DNA of 64,000 nucleotides from positions 3,273,272-3,337,271 of the forward strand of contig NZ_CM002285.1 in assembly GCF_000497445.1 (NCBI RefSeq), written 5' to 3'. Below the pieces are notes generated by a model. It had not been told where the DNA came from. It searched no databases and was given only the letters and a program-made list of their open reading frames with translations. This document shows, piece after piece, positions 55,317 through 64,000 of the stretch. This DNA is from Streptomyces roseochromogenus subsp. oscitans DS 12.976 (GTDB taxonomy: Bacteria; Actinomycetota; Actinomycetes; Streptomycetales; Streptomycetaceae). How positions within the stretch are numbered: the first letter of the stretch is position 1; each line of letters opens with the position of its first letter. Position numbers and translations under genes: made by a program.

Positions 55317-55479
55317 AGTCAGCAATCGCCTAGCGCTCAGCAACGCGGCGATCACACGTTGAACCGGAACGCCCACGGCAACGCTGCGACCTGCGGAAAC
55401 GCGCCTTTCCACGATCCCATCCAGCACAGGTCCAGCACGGTGGCGGTTTACCCAGCACCTCCGAGCGATCGTGAAGCCG

Positions 55480-55508
55480 TTGTGTACACATGAGACACTC
55501 GGTACACT
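55480..55508 (+). promoter_or_regulatory. Promoter/operator of the toxin-antitoxin pair
   Basis: TTGTGT (55480-55485), a 17-base spacer and TACACT (55503-55508) form a good sigma-70-like promoter. The antitoxin ATG at 55516 is only seven bases beyond the -10, so the mRNA should be leaderless or almost so. The perfect palindrome TGTGTACACA (55481-55490) overlaps the -35, and GTACAC recurs beside the -10, both suited to autorepression by the antitoxin complex. Confidence 0.7.
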
Positions 55509-55515
55509 TGGGTGT

Positions 55516-55785
55516 ATGACGCAGCCACTGCCCACAGAGTCCATCCGCGATGTCCGGGCACACCTGGCCGAGGTCGTGGAACGAGCCGACCGTGACGACG
55601 TACCCACGGTGATCACGCGCCGAGGCAAGGAGGTGGCTGCCGTGGTGTCCATCGACATGCTCCGGAAATACCAGGAGTGGGAAGAGCGCGAGATCAACCG
55701 GATCATCGACGAGCGCATGGCCAATCCGGCGCCCGGCATCCCGATCGAGGACATCATGAGGGAGACGCTGGCGCGCAGTGAGTGA
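55516..55785 (+). CDS. YefM/Phd-type antitoxin
   Basis: 89 residues from ATG 55516. The N-terminus SIRDVRAHLAEVVERADRDD, then PTVITRRGKEVAAVVSID, is the DNA-binding Phd/YefM fold. The C-terminal half is acidic and helical for toxin binding. It overlaps the toxin gene by eight bases (GTGAGTGA). It neutralises the RelE-type toxin and represses the operon. Confidence 0.9.
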   Translation: MTQPLPTESIRDVRAHLAEVVERADRDDVPTVITRRGKEVAAVVSIDMLRKYQEWEEREINRIIDERMANPAPGIPIEDIMRETLARSE

Positions 55786-56041
55786 GTACCGCACCGCCTT
55801 CCGGCCCGAGGCTCAGGCCGAACTCCGCAAGGTCCCGCGAGACATGACCCTCCGCATTCTGGCCAAGTTGACCGAGCTGGAGAGTGACCCTCTGGGGTTC
55901 AACACCACCGCCCTCGTCTCCCAACCCGACCGCCGCCGCCTATGCGTGGGCGACTACCGCGTGATCTACACGATCGACAACGGCGAGCTGGTGGTGTGGG
56001 TCGTGCACGTCGGGCATCGCTCCACTGTGTACGACACCTGA
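55778..56041 (+). CDS. RelE/ParE-superfamily toxin
   Basis: 87 residues from GTG 55778. The fold markers are YRTAFRPEAQAELRKVP, RRLCVGDYRVIYTID and WVVHVGHRSTVYDT. The last two carry the Arg, Tyr and His residues typical of RelE ribosome-dependent mRNA interferases. It is translationally coupled to its antitoxin. Confidence 0.9.
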   Translation: MSEYRTAFRPEAQAELRKVPRDMTLRILAKLTELESDPLGFNTTALVSQPDRRRLCVGDYRVIYTIDNGELVVWVVHVGHRSTVYDT

Positions 56042-56232
56042 GTACGCCTGACGTCGGGTCAGAACATCCAGCACCGATCCAGCACGGGATTCGCGACAAA
56101 GTACGAGAAGGCTCGGGACCGCCAACACTACACAACAGCGTCAGCAAGAGATCGAGGTTCGAGGGACTTCTCCGCGACGCCCTTGCAGCCTGATCGCGCC
56201 CCAAATCCCTTGCCTTGCCTGCTACTCGCCAC

Positions 56233-57651
56233 TCACAGCGGCCAGGCTGTCAGCAAGTGGCCGGGGCCGTAGGCGGCGTCGAGCCCCGGACAGTCGACTC
56301 CGCTGCGCGAGACCGCCACGACGGGAACAGGTTCGTCGGTGAGGGCGGCCCGGTGTCGGTGGAGGGCGGCCAGGTCGTGCCGGTCGAAGGGCGACTGCTC
56401 CAGCCACTTGATGGAGCCCACGAAGAGCAGCTCCTTGGCAATGGGGGCGCGGTCCGCCCCGACGATGTCGATTTCGACGTCGTTGGTGCGGGTCCAGTAG
56501 CCGCCCACCGCGGGGGCTGCGGGCAGTTGGCCGTCGGGCAGTATCCGGGCAAGCGCCTCGCGGATGAGCGGCTCGATCGCCCGGCCGCGCCAGCTGGTCC
56601 AGTTCTCCCGGATGCGCGCCAAGGTCAGATCGCCCCGCCCCCGCTCGATCTCTTCCATGGACGGGCCGAGCAAGTGCAGCCAAAACCGCAGGTAGGGATC
56701 TGTCACCCGGTAACGGCGATCCTTCGACGGACGCAGCGATACAGGCAGCTCCCCAGCGACGATCCGTTTGTCCGTAAGCAGCTCCAGAGCTCGCTGCAGC
56801 GGCGTGGCCCCGATCCCGCCGGCTGCACGGGCGATGTTGGTGAAGGTCCGCTCGCCACTACCGATAGCCGCCAGCACCGTACGCGCCTGGGCCTGCGGGG
56901 GGAATTCGGCAGCCAGCGAGCGCTCGGCCGACACCAGCAGGGCCGAGACCGGATCACTCAACGCCTCGCCAAGGAAGTCCCACAACCCTGCGCCGCGCGG
57001 CCACTCAGCGCAGATCAGCGGCAGCCCGCCAGTGACCAGCGCAGCGTCGAAAGCTTCCGCCGGATCCAGCCCAAGCATCTGTCCCACCTCTGCGGGGTTG
57101 AGTGGTCCCAGCACCATCTCCCGGCCGCGCTGATGGAAGGGTCGCCCGTAGCTGTTCAGTGCCTCCATCATCGACAGATCGGAGCCGATGAGGACCAGCA
57201 GCACTGGCTTGGTTTCCAGCACCCGATCCCAGGCCCGCTGCAGCATCCCCTCAAAGGCGCCATCGGTATCCATCAGGTACGGCACTTCATCGATGACCAG
57301 CACGCTCGCCCGGTCAGCGGGCAGCGCCGCAGCCAGCACGTCGAACGCGGCATCCCAACTCTCCGGCCGCGCGGCGGCCACCAGCCCCGCCAACGGCAGC
57401 GTCGATGCCTGGGCGTCCCGGGCGAGTCGCGCAAGATCATCCCTAGGGGACGCGCCGGTCGCCGCGTAGAACAAGAACGGGGCCCCGGAGCGCTCCGCAA
57501 ACCGCTCGACCAGTCGCGACTTGCCCACGCGTCGCCGCCCGCGCAACATCACGCACCGACCGGGCCGCTCCCCGCCAACCCCTGCAGCGACCTTCTGCAG
57601 CTCTCGCTCCAACGTCGCCAGTTCCTGCCGACGGCCTACAAAGTCCACCAC
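56233..57651 (-). CDS. ATPase_2 / DUF234 AAA-type ATPase with nuclease-like C-terminus
   Basis: 472 residues from GTG 57651 (GGAGG nine bases upstream). Opening FVGRRQELATLERELQKV, Walker A LRGRRRVGKSRL and Walker B VLVIDEVPYL define the archaeal-type ATPase_2 domain. A winged helix follows (ATPLQRALELLTDKRIV). The C-terminal DUF234 part (NDVEIDIVGAD and ELLFVGSIKW) has the D...E-x-K layout of a PD-(D/E)XK fold. Such proteins are scattered among prokaryotes and suspected of mobile-element or defence roles. None is proven here. Confidence 0.88.
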   Translation of the reverse strand: MVDFVGRRQELATLERELQKVAAGVGGERPGRCVMLRGRRRVGKSRLVERFAERSGAPFLFYAATGASPRDDLARLARDAQASTLPLAGLVAAARPESWDAAFDVLAAALPADRASVLVIDEVPYLMDTDGAFEGMLQRAWDRVLETKPVLLVLIGSDLSMMEALNSYGRPFHQRGREMVLGPLNPAEVGQMLGLDPAEAFDAALVTGGLPLICAEWPRGAGLWDFLGEALSDPVSALLVSAERSLAAEFPPQAQARTVLAAIGSGERTFTNIARAAGGIGATPLQRALELLTDKRIVAGELPVSLRPSKDRRYRVTDPYLRFWLHLLGPSMEEIERGRGDLTLARIRENWTSWRGRAIEPLIREALARILPDGQLPAAPAVGGYWTRTNDVEIDIVGADRAPIAKELLFVGSIKWLEQSPFDRHDLAALHRHRAALTDEPVPVVAVSRSGVDCPGLDAAYGPGHLLTAWPL

Positions 57652-57675
57652 GCCTACCCACCTCCGCCCATGATA

Positions 57676-57691
57676 CTAACTTGAATGTTAG
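57676..57691. promoter_or_regulatory. Inverted repeat upstream of the ATPase_2 gene
   Basis: CTAAC-TTGAAT-GTTAG is a five-base inverted repeat 25 bases before the ATPase start. A further GTTAGT lies near 57,702. The surrounding 40 bases are AT-rich, so this is probably the promoter with an operator. Confidence 0.4.
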
Positions 57692-57715
57692 CAACATTGA
57701 CGTTAGTGCGGGACC

Positions 57716-58070
57716 TTTACCGGTGTCGATCACGGTCACGAGTCGTGGACCCGACGTCCCTCCAGCCGCGCCGGGCGATGCGCGCACCGAGGTCGTAGCG
57801 GCTGAGAGCGTCGGGGCCGGCGAGGTGGAAGAGGCCGGCCCCGTCCGATCGCGTGAGTTACCACAAGGCGGCGGCCAGGTCCTCGACGTGCACGGGGCAG
57901 CGCACGTCGTCGGTGAAGAGAACACCTAGCCATGCGGACAGGTCCTCGATGAGGTGGACGAGGGCCGTCGCCACACCGCTGTAGCGGTTGTCGTTGTAAC
58001 GGGAACGAGCAAGGGGCCGACCCGAAAACGAGACGACCCCTCCTGACTTGCATGTTTGCCAGGGCGGCAA
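57716..58070 (-). pseudogene. Short-chain dehydrogenase/RmlD-like remnant with internal stop
   Basis: Read on the minus strand: GVLFTDDVRCPVHVEDLAAA then LW, a TAA stop, then in the same frame LTRSDGAGLFHLAGPDALSR and YDLGARIARRGW. This is the C-terminal third of an NAD-dependent sugar-nucleotide reductase/epimerase (RmlD-like). The NAD-binding half is absent and the remaining part carries a nonsense codon. It is a dead gene. Confidence 0.75.
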
Positions 58071-58090
58071 AGTGGTGTTAATTCACCCGC

Positions 58091-59179
<1,089 letters not shown>

Positions 59180-59363
59180 GTTGCGACTTCCCGTAGATGA
59201 GTGGGCCAGGGGGTGCCAGGGGCCAGAGACCGACACTGGCCGATCCCCCAGTTTACGGCGTCCACGCCCACCGGCTCGCGGGAGCTTCGAACGCCCGGCC
59301 AGGCTCTGCGCACCGGCGTGTCTGATGGGTGATTCGGCACATAAACAGACCTAAGTTGGTCCA

Positions 59364-59927
59364 GTGGAGCAACACGGATCGCGACCCTCGGACGACGGAC
59401 CGCGAAGTGGCACGCCGCAGCCCGCGCACCTGCCCTCGCAGGCCCGGCGCCGGTCGGGCGGGGAGGGCAGATCGGGAGCGTGGGCGCAGCGGAAGGAGCG
59501 CGGCGCACGGATGGCGCGGGCGGCCCGGGCGGTGCGGGGACCGCGTCTGCCGAATCCCCGGCTCACCGGGCGCGGCACCGGACTGTTCTGTGTCGTCGCG
59601 ATGTTCCTGCTCGGCTGTCTGGACGCGCTGCTGTTCGACGGGTACATGCCCGTGTACGGCGTGCTGTTTCTCCCGGTGTGCGTGCTGACCGCGCTGTGGG
59701 CACGGGCGGGGGACGTGCTGACCGCCCCGGTGATCGTACCGATCGCGTTCGCCGTGGGGCTGATCCCCGCCGCCGACGGAAACGGGGGGCTGCTCGGCCG
59801 GCTGATGGGGCTGTTCACCGGGCTCGCCACCCAGGCCGGCTGGCTGTACACCGGGACGCTCTTCGCCGGAGTGATCGTGCTCGTACGCCGGGTGCGGTGG
59901 GTACGGGGGCGCCGGCGACGAACCTGA
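59364..59927 (+). CDS. DUF6542-like membrane protein
   Basis: 187 residues from GTG 59364. A 65-residue polar, basic N-terminus (RRRSGGEGRSGAW) is followed by four hydrophobic segments, such as GLFCVVAMFLLGCLDALLF and VLFLPVCVLTALWA. The end is strongly basic (RRVRWVRGRRRRT). It is divergent from ychF and convergent with ppgK. The family name is from memory and the function is unknown. Confidence 0.75.
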   Translation: MEQHGSRPSDDGPRSGTPQPAHLPSQARRRSGGEGRSGAWAQRKERGARMARAARAVRGPRLPNPRLTGRGTGLFCVVAMFLLGCLDALLFDGYMPVYGVLFLPVCVLTALWARAGDVLTAPVIVPIAFAVGLIPAADGNGGLLGRLMGLFTGLATQAGWLYTGTLFAGVIVLVRRVRWVRGRRRRT

Positions 59928-59977
59928 GCCGGCGCGTCACGGCCACGCTGTCCTACGCCGCCTGGGCTGCCCGGGCC

Positions 59978-60724
59978 CTACGTCAGCTGGGCCGCTCTCA
60001 TCGCCGCTCCCACGATCCCCGCGTTGTTCTGCAGCTGGGCCGGGACGATCTCGGCCTTGATGCCGTCGAGCAAGTGCAGGAACTTGTCGGCCTTGCGGCT
60101 GACCCCGCCGCCGATGATGAACAGCTCCGGCGAGAACAGCATCTCCACATGCGCCAGGTACTTCTGGACGCGCTGTGCCCAGCGCTCCCAGCTCAGCTCG
60201 TGGTCTTCCTTGGCCTTGCTGGAGGCCCGCTTCTCGGCGTCGTGGCCGCCCAGCTCCAGGTGGCCCAGTTCCGTGTTCGGGACGAGGGCGCCGTCCACGA
60301 AGACGGCGCTGCCGATGCCGGTGCCGAAGGTGAGCAGGATGACCGTGCCCTTACGGTCCCGGCCGGCGCCGAACTGCATCTCGGCGACGCCCGCCGCGTC
60401 CGCGTCGTTGAGCACGACCACCGGCAGGCCGCCCAGTCTGCCGGTGAACAACGCGCGCGCGTCCGTGTCGATCCAGCTCTTGTCGACGTTCGCCGCCGTA
60501 CGGATCATGGCGCCGCCCGTGACCACCCCGGGGAAGGTCAGACCGACCGGGCCGGTCCAGCCGAAGTGGTCCACGACCTGCTTCACCCCGTCGGCCACGC
60601 CGTCCGGTGTCGCCGGGTGCGGGGTGAGCACCTTGAGGCGCTCCTGAGCCAGGTCGCCCTTGTCCAGGTCCACAGGGGCGCCCTTGATCCCGGATCCGCC
60701 GATGTCCACGCCGAAGATCTGCAT
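59978..60724 (-). CDS. ppgK: Polyphosphate glucokinase
   Basis: 248 residues of the ROK family: phosphate-1 motif DIGGSGIKGA, sugar site FPGVVTGG and LNDADAAG, and phosphate-2 motif LLTFGTGIGSA. The Lys/Arg-rich loop near KRASSKAKEDHELSW fits the polyphosphate-binding region of PpgK. It phosphorylates glucose using polyphosphate or ATP. ATG 60724 is the normal family start (MQIFGVDIGGSG). Confidence 0.93.
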   Translation of the reverse strand: MQIFGVDIGGSGIKGAPVDLDKGDLAQERLKVLTPHPATPDGVADGVKQVVDHFGWTGPVGLTFPGVVTGGAMIRTAANVDKSWIDTDARALFTGRLGGLPVVVLNDADAAGVAEMQFGAGRDRKGTVILLTFGTGIGSAVFVDGALVPNTELGHLELGGHDAEKRASSKAKEDHELSWERWAQRVQKYLAHVEMLFSPELFIIGGGVSRKADKFLHLLDGIKAEIVPAQLQNNAGIVGAAMRAAQLT

Positions 60725-60753
60725 GGCACCACGTTACGACGCGGGACTGACAG

Positions 60754-61761
60754 TCACTCCGCGGAAGGACCGGTGCCGCCGCGCTCGGCGACCAGGGTCG
60801 TCGCCTCCTCGCGCAGGTCGCGGCGCAGCTCCTTGGGCAGCGAGAAGGTGATGGACTCCTCGGCCGCCTTGACGATCTCCACGTCGCCGTAGCCGCGCTC
60901 GGAGAGCCACTCCAGCACCTGCTCGACCAGGACCTCCGGGACGGACGCGCCGGAGGTGACGCCGACGGTCGTCACGCCCTCCAGCCAGGCCTCGTCGATC
61001 TCGTCGGCGAAGTCGACCAGGTAGGCCTCGCGGGAGCCGGCGAGCTTGGCGACCTCGACGAGCCGCTTGGAGTTGGAGGAGTTGCGCGAGCCGACGACGA
61101 TGACCAGCTCGGCCTCGGCGCCCATCTGCTTCACGGCGAGCTGGCGGTTCTGCGTGGCGTAGCAGATGTCGTCGCTGGGCGGGGAGACGAGACCCGGGAA
61201 CTTGGTCTTCAGGGCGTCGACGGTCTCCATGGTCTCGTCCACGGAGAGGGTGGTCTGGGACAGCCAGACGACCTTGGACGGGTCGCGGACCTCGACCTTG
61301 GCGACGTCCTCGGGACCGTCGACGAGCTGGATGTGGTCGGGGGCCTCGCCGGAGGTGCCGATGACCTCCTCGTGGCCCTCGTGGCCGATCAGGAGGATGT
61401 CGTAGTCCTCCTTGGCGTAGCGGACGGCTTCCTTGTGGACCTTGGTGACCAGGGGGCAGGTGGCGTCGATGGTGGCGAGGCGGCCCTGCCTGGCCTCCTC
61501 GTGCACGACCGGGGCGACGCCGTGGGCCGAGAACATGACGATGTTGCCCGGCGGCACCTCCTCCGTCCGTTCGACGAAGACGGCACCCTTCTTCTCCAGG
61601 GTCTGCACGACGTACTTGTTGTGGACGATCTCGTGCCGGACGTAGATCGGGGCCCCGTACTGTTCGAGGGCCTTCTCGACGGCGATGACGGCGCGGTCCA
61701 CACCGGCGCAGTAGCCCCGGGGGGCGGCGAGCAGGACACGGCGGCCAGGCGAAGCGGTCAT
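60754..61761 (-). CDS. ispH: 4-hydroxy-3-methylbut-2-enyl diphosphate reductase IspH
   Basis: 335 residues. The three [4Fe-4S] cysteines lie in [21 protein letters not shown] and [10 protein letters not shown]. The catalytic Glu region is present ([12 protein letters not shown] with the downstream SAHGVAP). It performs the last step of the MEP pathway, giving IPP and DMAPP. ATG 61761 gives [18 protein letters not shown]. An in-frame ATG at 61770 would add three residues, and neither has a clear ribosome site. It is separated from ppgK by 29 bases. Confidence 0.94.
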   Translation of the reverse strand: MTASPGRRVLLAAPRGYCAGVDRAVIAVEKALEQYGAPIYVRHEIVHNKYVVQTLEKKGAVFVERTEEVPPGNIVMFSAHGVAPVVHEEARQGRLATIDATCPLVTKVHKEAVRYAKEDYDILLIGHEGHEEVIGTSGEAPDHIQLVDGPEDVAKVEVRDPSKVVWLSQTTLSVDETMETVDALKTKFPGLVSPPSDDICYATQNRQLAVKQMGAEAELVIVVGSRNSSNSKRLVEVAKLAGSREAYLVDFADEIDEAWLEGVTTVGVTSGASVPEVLVEQVLEWLSERGYGDVEIVKAAEESITFSLPKELRRDLREEATTLVAERGGTGPSAE

Positions 61762-61835
61762 GCGTCCCATCGTAAGGCCGCGTTCGGCGGCGTCGAGATC
61801 GCGTCCCCGGCGCCGTGCGGGGAACACTGGGTGCC

Positions 61836-63206
61836 ATGTCCGACACGGAAACCACGGCCTCCCCGACGGATGAGCACCACGGGCTGCGGCGGAGCCTCGG
61901 CTTCCGGGATCTCGTGGTCTACGGACTTCTCTTCATCGCCCCCATGGCGCCGGTCGGCGTCTTCGGCACGCTGGACGCCAGGTCGCACGGTGCAGTGGCG
62001 CTGGTGTACGTGGTGGCGACGGTCGCCATGGGATTCACCGCGTTCAGCTATGCGCAGATGGTGCGGGTGGTGCCGCAGGCGGGGTCGGTGTTCGCCTACG
62101 CGCGCGTGGGGCTCGGGAAGGAGGCCGGGTTCGTCGCGGGCTGGATGGCGATGCTGGACTATGTCCTCATCCCGGCGGTGGCCTATCTCTTCTCCGGGAT
62201 CGCGATGAACGCGCTGGTCCCGCAGGTGTCCCGGTGGGTGTGGACCGCGCTGGCCGTCGTGGTCACGACACTGCTGAACCTGTGGGGCGTACGGACGGCC
62301 GCGATCGTGGGTTTCCTCGTCCTGGCCATGGAGATCGTCGTTTTGCTGGTGTTCGTGGTGGCGGCGCTCGTGGTGCTGGCGCGGGACGGGGCGGCGCGGG
62401 GGCCGTGGACGCCGTTGTCCGGTGACGGCACACAGGGTCCCTTCGCGCTCTCGGCGGTGCTCGGCGCGGTGTCGGTGGCGGTGCTGTCGTATCTGGGCTT
62501 CGACGCGATCGCGACGTTCGCCGAGGAGGTCACCGGGGCGTCGGCGAAGGTGGCGCGGGCGCTGCTGTTCTGTCTGGCGCTGGCGGGGGTGCTGTTCGTG
62601 GCGCAGACGTATCTGGTGGCGCTGCTGGAGCCGACGACGTCCGCGCGGCTGGCCGCCGCTCCCGGCAAGCAGGGCTCGGCCTTCTACGACGCCGTGGACG
62701 TCTCCGTCGGCGGCTGGCTGCACGATCTGGTGGCCGTGAGCAAGGCCATCGGGGCGGCGTTCGCGGCGCTGGCCGGGCAGGCGGCGGCGGGGCGGCTGCT
62801 GTTCGCGATGGGCCGGGAGCGGCGGCTGCCCCGGGCCCTGTCCCGGACGGACGCCGGTGTGCCGCGGGTCGCTCTGCTGTGCTCGGCGGTGATCACGCTG
62901 GTCGCTGCGGGGTGGGCGGCGCGGCGGGACGACGGTCTGGACAGGCTCGTCTCGGTGGTCGACGTGGGCGCGCTGACGGCGTTCACGCTGCTGCACGCGA
63001 GCGTGGTGGGGTATTTCGCGGTACGGCGGCGGGAGGGGCGGCTCAGCTGGTGGCGGCATGTGCTGGTGCCGGGGGTGGGAGCGGCGATCACGGTGGCGGT
63101 GATCGTGGAGGCGAGCGGGGTGGCGCAGGTGGTGGGGGCGGTGTGGTTGGTGATCGGGGGGCTGGTGCTGGTGGGGCAGCGGGGGCGGGTGGAGGCGTCT
63201 GGGTAG
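61836..63206 (+). CDS. APC-family amino acid permease
   Basis: 456 residues with about 12 membrane segments. The opening [20 protein letters not shown], the segment [20 protein letters not shown] and [20 protein letters not shown] are typical of the APC superfamily. [15 protein letters not shown] is the conserved helix-6 unwound region. ATG 61836 was chosen as the start of the polar N-terminus. The substrate cannot be read. It is divergent from ispH. Confidence 0.9.
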   Translation: MSDTETTASPTDEHHGLRRSLGFRDLVVYGLLFIAPMAPVGVFGTLDARSHGAVALVYVVATVAMGFTAFSYAQMVRVVPQAGSVFAYARVGLGKEAGFVAGWMAMLDYVLIPAVAYLFSGIAMNALVPQVSRWVWTALAVVVTTLLNLWGVRTAAIVGFLVLAMEIVVLLVFVVAALVVLARDGAARGPWTPLSGDGTQGPFALSAVLGAVSVAVLSYLGFDAIATFAEEVTGASAKVARALLFCLALAGVLFVAQTYLVALLEPTTSARLAAAPGKQGSAFYDAVDVSVGGWLHDLVAVSKAIGAAFAALAGQAAAGRLLFAMGRERRLPRALSRTDAGVPRVALLCSAVITLVAAGWAARRDDGLDRLVSVVDVGALTAFTLLHASVVGYFAVRRREGRLSWWRHVLVPGVGAAITVAVIVEASGVAQVVGAVWLVIGGLVLVGQRGRVEASG

Positions 63207-63221
63207 CTGAGCGGCGCGGGG

Positions 63222-63325
63222 GCTGGGCAGCAGTGGGTTTCGCTCGCCCGCGCCGGCGGGGTGCCGCTTCTGTGGGACGGGAGCCGCCCCAGCTGCACGA
63301 CTGCCCGCGGCTACGGCGTCTTGGC
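63222..63325. repeat. Possible interspersed Streptomyces intergenic element
   Basis: The stretch with TTTCGCTCGCCCGCGCCGGC, then GGGTGCCGC...GGGACGGGAGCCGCCCC and CACGACTGCCCGCGGCTACG resembles a sequence I recall from many Streptomyces intergenic regions. It has complementary GC-rich arms and lies in the 224-base gap between the permease and xseA. Repeat status cannot be proven inside this window. Confidence 0.35.
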
Positions 63326-63430
63326 GGCCGGCGGCACTGCGGTTCCCTGGGCAGGGCTGTGCCCGGCAGCCGGACCTGAGCCCGGCGGCGCGTGGCCCCG
63401 TTGTCGGTACTCCCCGTTACGCTCAACCGC

Positions 63431-64000
63431 ATGGCTGTGAACACGACCCCTGAGGCACCCCTGCCCGTGGGCGAGGTCTCCCGGTTGATCGGCGGGTGGA
63501 TCGACCGGCTCGGTGCGGTGTGGGTCGAGGGGCAGATCACGCAGTTGTCGCGGCGGCCCGGTGCCGGGGTCGTGTTCCTGACGCTGCGGGATCCGTCGTA
63601 CGACATCTCCGTGAGTGTGACCTGCTATCGGCAGGTGTTCGACGCCGTCGCGGACGTCGTGGGCGAGGGTGCGCGGGTCGTCGTACTCGCGAAACCCGAG
63701 TGGTATGCGCCGCGCGGGCAGCTGTCCCTGCGCGCCGCCGAGATCAAGCCCGTCGGTGTCGGTGAGCTGCTGGCCCGGCTGGAGCGGCTGAAGAAGGCGC
63801 TCGCGGCCGAGGGCCTGTTCGCGCCGGAGCGGAAGAAGCCGCTGCCGTTCCTGCCGCAGCTGATCGGGCTGGTCTGCGGCCGCGCCTCCGCCGCGGAGCG
63901 CGACGTGCTGGAGAACGCCCGGCACCGCTGGCCCGCCGTCCGCTTCGAGGTGCGCAACGTCCCGGTGCAGGGTGTGCACGCCGTTCCGCAGGTCGTGCAG
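63431..64000 (+). CDS. xseA: Exodeoxyribonuclease VII large subunit, partial (C-terminus outside window)
   Basis: The frame from ATG 63431 is open to the window end (190 codons). The N-terminal OB-fold is clear: [20 protein letters not shown], then [12 protein letters not shown] and [39 protein letters not shown] and [19 protein letters not shown] (in part) begin the catalytic Exonuc_VII_L domain. The enzyme degrades single-stranded DNA and needs the small subunit XseB, which usually follows. Confidence 0.93.
   Translation, partial: MAVNTTPEAPLPVGEVSRLIGGWIDRLGAVWVEGQITQLSRRPGAGVVFLTLRDPSYDISVSVTCYRQVFDAVADVVGEGARVVVLAKPEWYAPRGQLSLRAAEIKPVGVGELLARLERLKKALAAEGLFAPERKKPLPFLPQLIGLVCGRASAAERDVLENARHRWPAVRFEVRNVPVQGVHAVPQVVQ

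Overview
This is a high-GC actinobacterial chromosome segment, almost certainly Streptomyces. The evidence is the frequent GTG and TTG starts, a mycothiol gene (mshB), a bldK peptide-import operon, a DUF397/XRE/HATPase trio, an Sdh1-type succinate dehydrogenase, a polyphosphate glucokinase and a SpoIIE-type PP2C phosphatase. All assignments come from reading the sequence; no database was searched.

Layout. 0-3.7 kb: a Gly/Pro-rich protein running off the window, a small membrane protein and mshB, followed by the wreckage of a Ser/Thr kinase and an MFS transporter. 3.8-6 kb: an S9 peptidase. 6.1-29.1 kb: three complete peptide (Opp/Dpp) ABC importers. These are opp1 (minus strand, order SBP-B-C-D-F), bldK (plus strand, order C-SBP-B-D-F) and opp2 (minus strand, same unusual order as bldK and closely related to it). 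An accessory block of about 4.5 kb lies between bldK and opp2: a Rpn-like nuclease with a partial tandem copy, a HATPase/XRE/DUF397 set whose DUF397 gene is frameshifted, a methyltransferase and an orphan UTRA protein. 29.5-38.4 kb: typA/bipA, a large lipoprotein binding protein, and the sdh operon. 38.4-50.6 kb: a GH18-like membrane protein, a coiled-coil protein, a PAS/GAF/PP2C/HATPase regulator with a small HATPase partner, a Nudix hydrolase, a SPOR protein, a GntR regulator, two serpin genes (one internally deleted), MarR and a Tat-exported beta-propeller.

50.7-54.7 kb is the most interesting part. A 25-codon gene with a strong ribosome binding site sits between a divergent ThiF/E1-like adenylating enzyme plus M50 membrane protease and a co-directional M14 metallocarboxypeptidase. 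Both the ThiF and the M50 proteins begin with PqqD-like (RRE) domains. This looks like a small peptide-modification (RiPP-like) locus. The peptide ends in Gly-Gly-Ala, which suggests that the carboxypeptidase exposes a Gly-Gly terminus for E1-type adenylation.

54.7-58 kb: a Uma2 nuclease, a YefM/RelE toxin-antitoxin pair with a readable near-leaderless promoter, an ATPase_2/DUF234 protein and a dead SDR gene. 58.1-64 kb is housekeeping: ychF, a DUF6542 membrane protein, ppgK, ispH, an APC permease and the start of xseA.

How the parts relate: the peptide importers, the S9 peptidase and the BldK system point to heavy use of peptides as nutrients and as developmental signals. The HATPase/PP2C and XRE/DUF397 modules are typical Streptomyces developmental regulators. 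The decayed or partially duplicated genes (kinase/MFS, Rpn copy, serpin copy, SDR) and the repeat-derived extensions show that the segments between the core operons are changing quickly.
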